Source: CADCSY01 sp038255685
GTDB taxonomy: Bacteria; Actinomycetota; Acidimicrobiia; Acidimicrobiales; CADCSY01
DNA length: 15,674 nucleotides
Direction: 5' to 3'
Assembly: GCA_038255685.1 (NCBI GenBank)
Contig: JBBSLC010000069.1
Coordinates: forward strand, 1-15,674
In this document: piece after piece, positions 13,694-15,674 of the stretch
How the letters are laid out: the number at the start of each line of letters is the position of its first letter
How positions within the stretch are numbered: the first letter of the stretch is position 1
The notes under the pieces: generated by a model
Database searches by the model: none
What the model saw: only the letters and a program-made list of their open reading frames with translations
What the model was told of the DNA's origin: nothing
Position numbers and translations under genes: made by a program

Positions 13694-14866
13694 GTGGCGA
13701 CGCTGCTCGTGGTGTCGGTCGCGCTCGGCGCCGTCCTCTCGCCCGCCCACGTCGACCAGCGAATCGCCGCCAGCACGGAGGGGGCGCTCTCCGTTGCGAC
13801 GCCGAGCGTGGCGCTCCGGGCGTCGGGCACCGTGGTCGGCACCTCGGTCACCGCCGTCTCATGGGCGCCGGTCGTCACCTCCGTGCCACCACCGCTCGCC
13901 GCCGACGACGTCGCCCCCGGTCCTCCCGCCACGGCCGGAGACACGGTGATCGAGGCACCGCCTGCGGTCTTCGACGAGGTCGCCCTGCCCGCAGGAGCAC
14001 CGCCGGCGCCCCTCGTCCAGCCTGGCGAGGCCGGCTCCGCCATGGGCGCTGGCACCTGGGCCGTGTCGATCGGCATCGACGACTACCCGGGTCAACGCCA
14101 CGACCTCCGCTCCGCGGTCGCCGACGCCGTCGAGGTGGACAGGGCGCTCGCGGGCTACGGCATCCCCGGCGACCAGCGACTCCTGCTCACCGATCGTGCT
14201 GCGAGCGCCCAGAACATCGAGCGCTCCCTCGAGTGGCTCGTGGGTCACGCCGGCCCGGAGGCCAACGTCGTCTTCTTCTACGCAGGGCACGTGCGCAAGG
14301 TCTCCGAGAGCACCGAGGCGATCGTCGCTGCAGACGGCGCCACGGTGCTGGACGAGCGGGTGGCCGAGCTCCTCGCACCGCTCGCTGCCCCGAAGGCGTG
14401 GATCGCCATCGCCGCCTGCTTCGGCGGGGGCTTCACCGAGGTCCTCGCCCCCGGTCGGATCCTCACCGCCGCCGCCAGTGCCGACGACCTCGCCTACGAG
14501 AACCTCGACTTCGGGCGCTCGTACCTCGTGGAGTACATGGTGCGCCAAGCCATGGTGGAGGGAGCGGCGTCCGAGTCGGTCGAGTCCGCCTTCGCCTACG
14601 CCGAGGCGGCGCTGGCACGGGAGCACCCCGACCGGGCGCCGGTCCAGCTCGACCAGCTCGACGGCGATCTCGTGCTCGCCTCGCCGTCGGCCATGGATCG
14701 CCCCGCCCCCCGAGCCCAGCCAGAGCCCAGCGCAGCACCCCCACCCGCAGAGCCCCCGCCTGCGGATGGGCCGCCGAGCGAGGAGCCGACACCGGACGAC
14801 GGCTCGCAGGAGCCCTCCGGTCGCTGCCTCGGCGCGGCGCTCCGGGCCATCCGCTGCGACGACTGA
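13694..14866 (+). CDS. Caspase-like (peptidase C14) exported protein
   Basis: 390 aa from GTG 13694. A hydrophobic N-terminus (VATLLVVSVALGAVL) looks like a signal peptide or anchor, with almost no basic n-region if this start is right. A Pro/Val/Ala-rich linker (about 40-115) precedes a caspase-hemoglobinase fold domain (about 121-325). This opens with WAVSIGIDDYPG (122-133). The probable catalytic His199 is in FFYAGHVRK and Cys242 in IAIAACFGGGF. The usual YAGHG and DACxSG contexts are altered: V replaces G after His, and A replaces D before AC. Activity is therefore plausible but unproven. A Pro/Glu-rich tail (337-370) ends in a Cys pair (C378, C388). Role unknown. Starts at 13580 or 13535 would add a basic stretch before the hydrophobic segment. 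Confidence 0.75.
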   Translation: MATLLVVSVALGAVLSPAHVDQRIAASTEGALSVATPSVALRASGTVVGTSVTAVSWAPVVTSVPPPLAADDVAPGPPATAGDTVIEAPPAVFDEVALPAGAPPAPLVQPGEAGSAMGAGTWAVSIGIDDYPGQRHDLRSAVADAVEVDRALAGYGIPGDQRLLLTDRAASAQNIERSLEWLVGHAGPEANVVFFYAGHVRKVSESTEAIVAADGATVLDERVAELLAPLAAPKAWIAIAACFGGGFTEVLAPGRILTAAASADDLAYENLDFGRSYLVEYMVRQAMVEGAASESVESAFAYAEAALAREHPDRAPVQLDQLDGDLVLASPSAMDRPAPRAQPEPSAAPPPAEPPPADGPPSEEPTPDDGSQEPSGRCLGAALRAIRCDD

Positions 14867-14888
14867 CGGCGGCCCCTGCGCCTGCCGT

Positions 14889-14907
14889 CCGCCCCCTCGC
14901 AGGGCGG
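14889..14907. terminator. GC-rich hairpin between the caspase-like gene and tRNA-Ser(GGA)
   Basis: CCGCCC/GGGCGG with a 7-nt loop, in the 65-bp gap between the convergent 3' ends of the caspase-like gene and tRNA-Ser(GGA). It could help terminate either transcript. There is no T-tract on either strand, so the call is weak. Confidence 0.3.
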
Positions 14908-14930
14908 GTGACGGCGACAGGACAGGTGCG

Positions 14931-14965
14931 CTGGCGGAGGGAGTGGGATTCGAACCCACGGTGAG
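14931..14965. repeat. 35-bp direct repeat, copy 2 (tRNA-Ser 3' part)
   Basis: Second copy of the 12925-12959 repeat, in the same orientation, covering the 3' part of tRNA-Ser(GGA). One mismatch in 35. Confidence 0.85.
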
Positions 14966-15019
14966 TTGCCCCACACACGCTTTCCAAGCGTGCCGATTCG
15001 GCCGCTCTCGCATCCCTCC
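14932..15019 (-). tRNA. tRNA-Ser, anticodon GGA
   Basis: Complete class II tRNA. The acceptor GGAGGGA (15019-15013) pairs with TCCCTCC (14942-14936), followed by discriminator G (14935) and an encoded CCA (14934-14932). The anticodon stem CACGC/GCGTG encloses loop TTGGAAA, giving anticodon GGA (reads UCC and UCU). The variable arm GTGGG-GCAA-CTCAC and a T-arm identical to that of tRNA-Ser(CGA) are present. It is transcribed away from the SRP RNA gene, with 27 bp between the two. Confidence 0.96.
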
Positions 15020-15031
15020 ACGGCCACGGAC

Positions 15032-15041
15032 AGGCTACCCT
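15032..15041. promoter_or_regulatory. Overlapping divergent -10 elements, tRNA-Ser(GGA) and SRP RNA
   Basis: Minus-strand TAGCCT (15037-15032) lies 12 nt before the tRNA 5' end. Plus-strand TACCCT (15036-15041) puts +1 near 15048, the base of the SRP RNA terminal stem. The two hexamers share the central TA pair (15036-15037). Neither has a good -35. Confidence 0.5.
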
Positions 15042-15046
15042 GGCCC

Positions 15047-15184
15047 GTGTCCGTCGTTGGACGTGGCGGCCGGGCCCTGTGCAACAGCTCCCCGTGAACC
15101 GAGTCAGGGCCGGAAGGCAGCAGCTCTCAGCGGGTCGAGCGGTGTGCCGCAGGTCGTCTGGCCGTCACGTCGAGCGACGGACAC
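15047..15184 (+). ncRNA. ffs: Signal recognition particle RNA (4.5S type)
   Basis: RNA scaffold of the SRP, which binds Ffh and targets nascent membrane and secreted proteins. The Ffh-binding apical domain is unmistakable: GTGAACC, then GTCAGGGCCGGAAGGCAGCAGC (15103-15124) with its GGAA tetraloop, then the GTGTGCCG segment (15142-15149). Flanking pairs CCCG/CGGG and GAG/CTC close the domain. A conventional small SRP RNA would span about 15068-15163. The pairing continues outward without a break, and positions 15047-15075 pair with 15156-15184 (24 Watson-Crick, 4 G-U, one G-G mismatch). The RNA is therefore probably about 138 nt. The predicted +1 near 15048 agrees. The last 20 nt are antisense to the end of the neighbouring coding sequence. 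No Alu domain is apparent. Confidence 0.9.
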
Positions 15185-15674
15185 GCTCGTCCCGGGGGTC
15201 GGTCCCCGGTGGCGGGTCGATGAGCTCGTCGACGTCGTCGACGCCGGGGGAGGCCATCGCCCAGCGCCCGCCTCGCTTGTGGAAGGCGTACCAGCGCCCG
15301 TCCCGGCTGCGGCGGAGCTGGTCGACGCCGCGAACCGTGATCCGGTTCGACCGCACCCGCACCGTGCGGGGGGCGACGCCTGCTGCGAGCAGGCGGTCCC
15401 TGACGTCGGCCATCTCGGCGATCGGAGGCTGCCAGGCCGCCTCGGCCAAGGCGTGGAGCCCAGCGGCACCTGCCAGTCGCCACGCCTCGGCCTCGGCGCC
15501 GAGCACGGCGTCGGTCGTGCCGCTGCGCGCCGCGAGGTCGCGCCGCTCGGTGTCGGACGCGCTCGATGCCCGCCGGGCGCGGTCGGCTGCCACGTCGAGC
15601 TCGAGGCCCGAGGTCGCAACGCCTGCCCTGAGGGCCCACGCCCGTCGAGCGGCGTCGGTGGCCAGGCGGCGGAG
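15165..15674 (-). CDS. Unidentified protein, C-terminal part (start beyond window)
   Basis: The frame is open from the right window edge to a TGA at 15167-15165, giving 169 visible residues with strongly G/C third positions; the true start is not visible. The sequence is Ala/Arg-rich and helical up to about residue 95. It ends in a compact segment VRSNRITVRGVDQLRRSRDG RWYAFHKRGGRW (written in two parts) followed by an acidic tail. The DGRWYxFxKxxGRW pattern reminds me of the C-terminal ends of some actinobacterial SWIM-zinc-finger proteins, but no zinc finger is visible here and I would not name it on that basis. A GTG at 15593 is possible as a start, but coding-like sequence continues upstream. 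Its last codons overlap the SRP RNA 3' arm. Confidence 0.6.
   Translation of the reverse strand, partial: LRRLATDAARRAWALRAGVATSGLELDVAADRARRASSASDTERRDLAARSGTTDAVLGAEAEAWRLAGAAGLHALAEAAWQPPIAEMADVRDRLLAAGVAPRTVRVRSNRITVRGVDQLRRSRDGRWYAFHKRGGRWAMASPGVDDVDELIDPPPGTDPRDERVRRST
15192..15209 (+). terminator. Hairpin just downstream of the SRP RNA
   Basis: CCGGGG-GTCGGT-CCCCGG, a 6-bp GC stem with a 6-nt loop, beginning 8 nt after the SRP RNA terminal stem. It has no T-tract and lies inside the opposing coding sequence. Terminator function is inferred from position only. Confidence 0.35.

Noticed and set aside
15104..15639. Two other overlapping minus-strand frames at the right edge
   Set aside because: The frame ending at 15165 has the best codon-position bias and a plausible C-terminal domain; the other two run into or across the SRP RNA core.
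1..15674. CRISPR array, insertion sequence, prophage or integrase
   Set aside because: No regularly spaced repeats, transposase motifs or phage genes are visible. The only long direct repeat is explained by tRNA-Ser paralogy.

Overview
The window is very GC-rich (roughly 70% by eye), with third codon positions almost all G or C. Ten of the 13 protein genes whose starts are visible begin with GTG. Gene content and codon use point to a high-GC actinomycete-type bacterium. A deep actinobacterial lineage such as Acidimicrobiia is a reasonable guess, but nothing in the window proves it. Genes are tightly packed, with several 1- or 4-base start/stop overlaps. There is no transposase, integrase, CRISPR array or phage gene.

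Layout. Positions 1-3333 (minus strand) carry a carotenoid operon read leftward: geranylgeranyl diphosphate synthase (crtE), phytoene desaturase (crtI) and phytoene synthase (crtB, cut by the window edge). Together these convert C5/C15 prenyl diphosphates to phytoene and then to lycopene-type carotenoids. Positions 3427-5189 (minus) hold both subunits of exodeoxyribonuclease VII (xseB, xseA). Positions 5244-5875 (minus) hold a VapBC/FitAB-type toxin-antitoxin pair. Divergent from it, 5956-8594 (plus) is a two-gene unit of an MBL-fold metallohydrolase and a GH36-type alpha-galactosidase joined by TGATG. At 8680-11031 (plus) lies a cytosolic GAF-GGDEF-EAL c-di-GMP enzyme. It converges on, and overlaps by 37 bp, an ABC exporter half-transporter (10995-12878, minus).

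The right third is an RNA and translation neighbourhood: tRNA-Ser(CGA), tadA, a secreted or membrane-anchored caspase-like protein, tRNA-Ser(GGA), a signal recognition particle RNA on the plus strand, and the 3' part of an unidentified minus-strand gene. tadA beside an SRP RNA gene recalls the tadA-scr-dnaX neighbourhood of Bacillus subtilis.

The most notable non-coding signals are as follows. Five genes have a TANNNT-like or xANNNT -10 hexamer 6-7 nt before the start codon, which implies leaderless mRNAs. A shared divergent -10 region lies between tRNA-Ser(GGA) and the SRP RNA. The SRP RNA appears to have a long terminal stem (29 positions, one mismatch), and its 3' arm runs antisense into the neighbouring coding sequence. 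I found no clearly new multi-gene defence or metabolic system. The best candidates for something undescribed are the caspase-like protein with an unusual cysteine motif, the MBL/GH36 pair and the SRP RNA locus.
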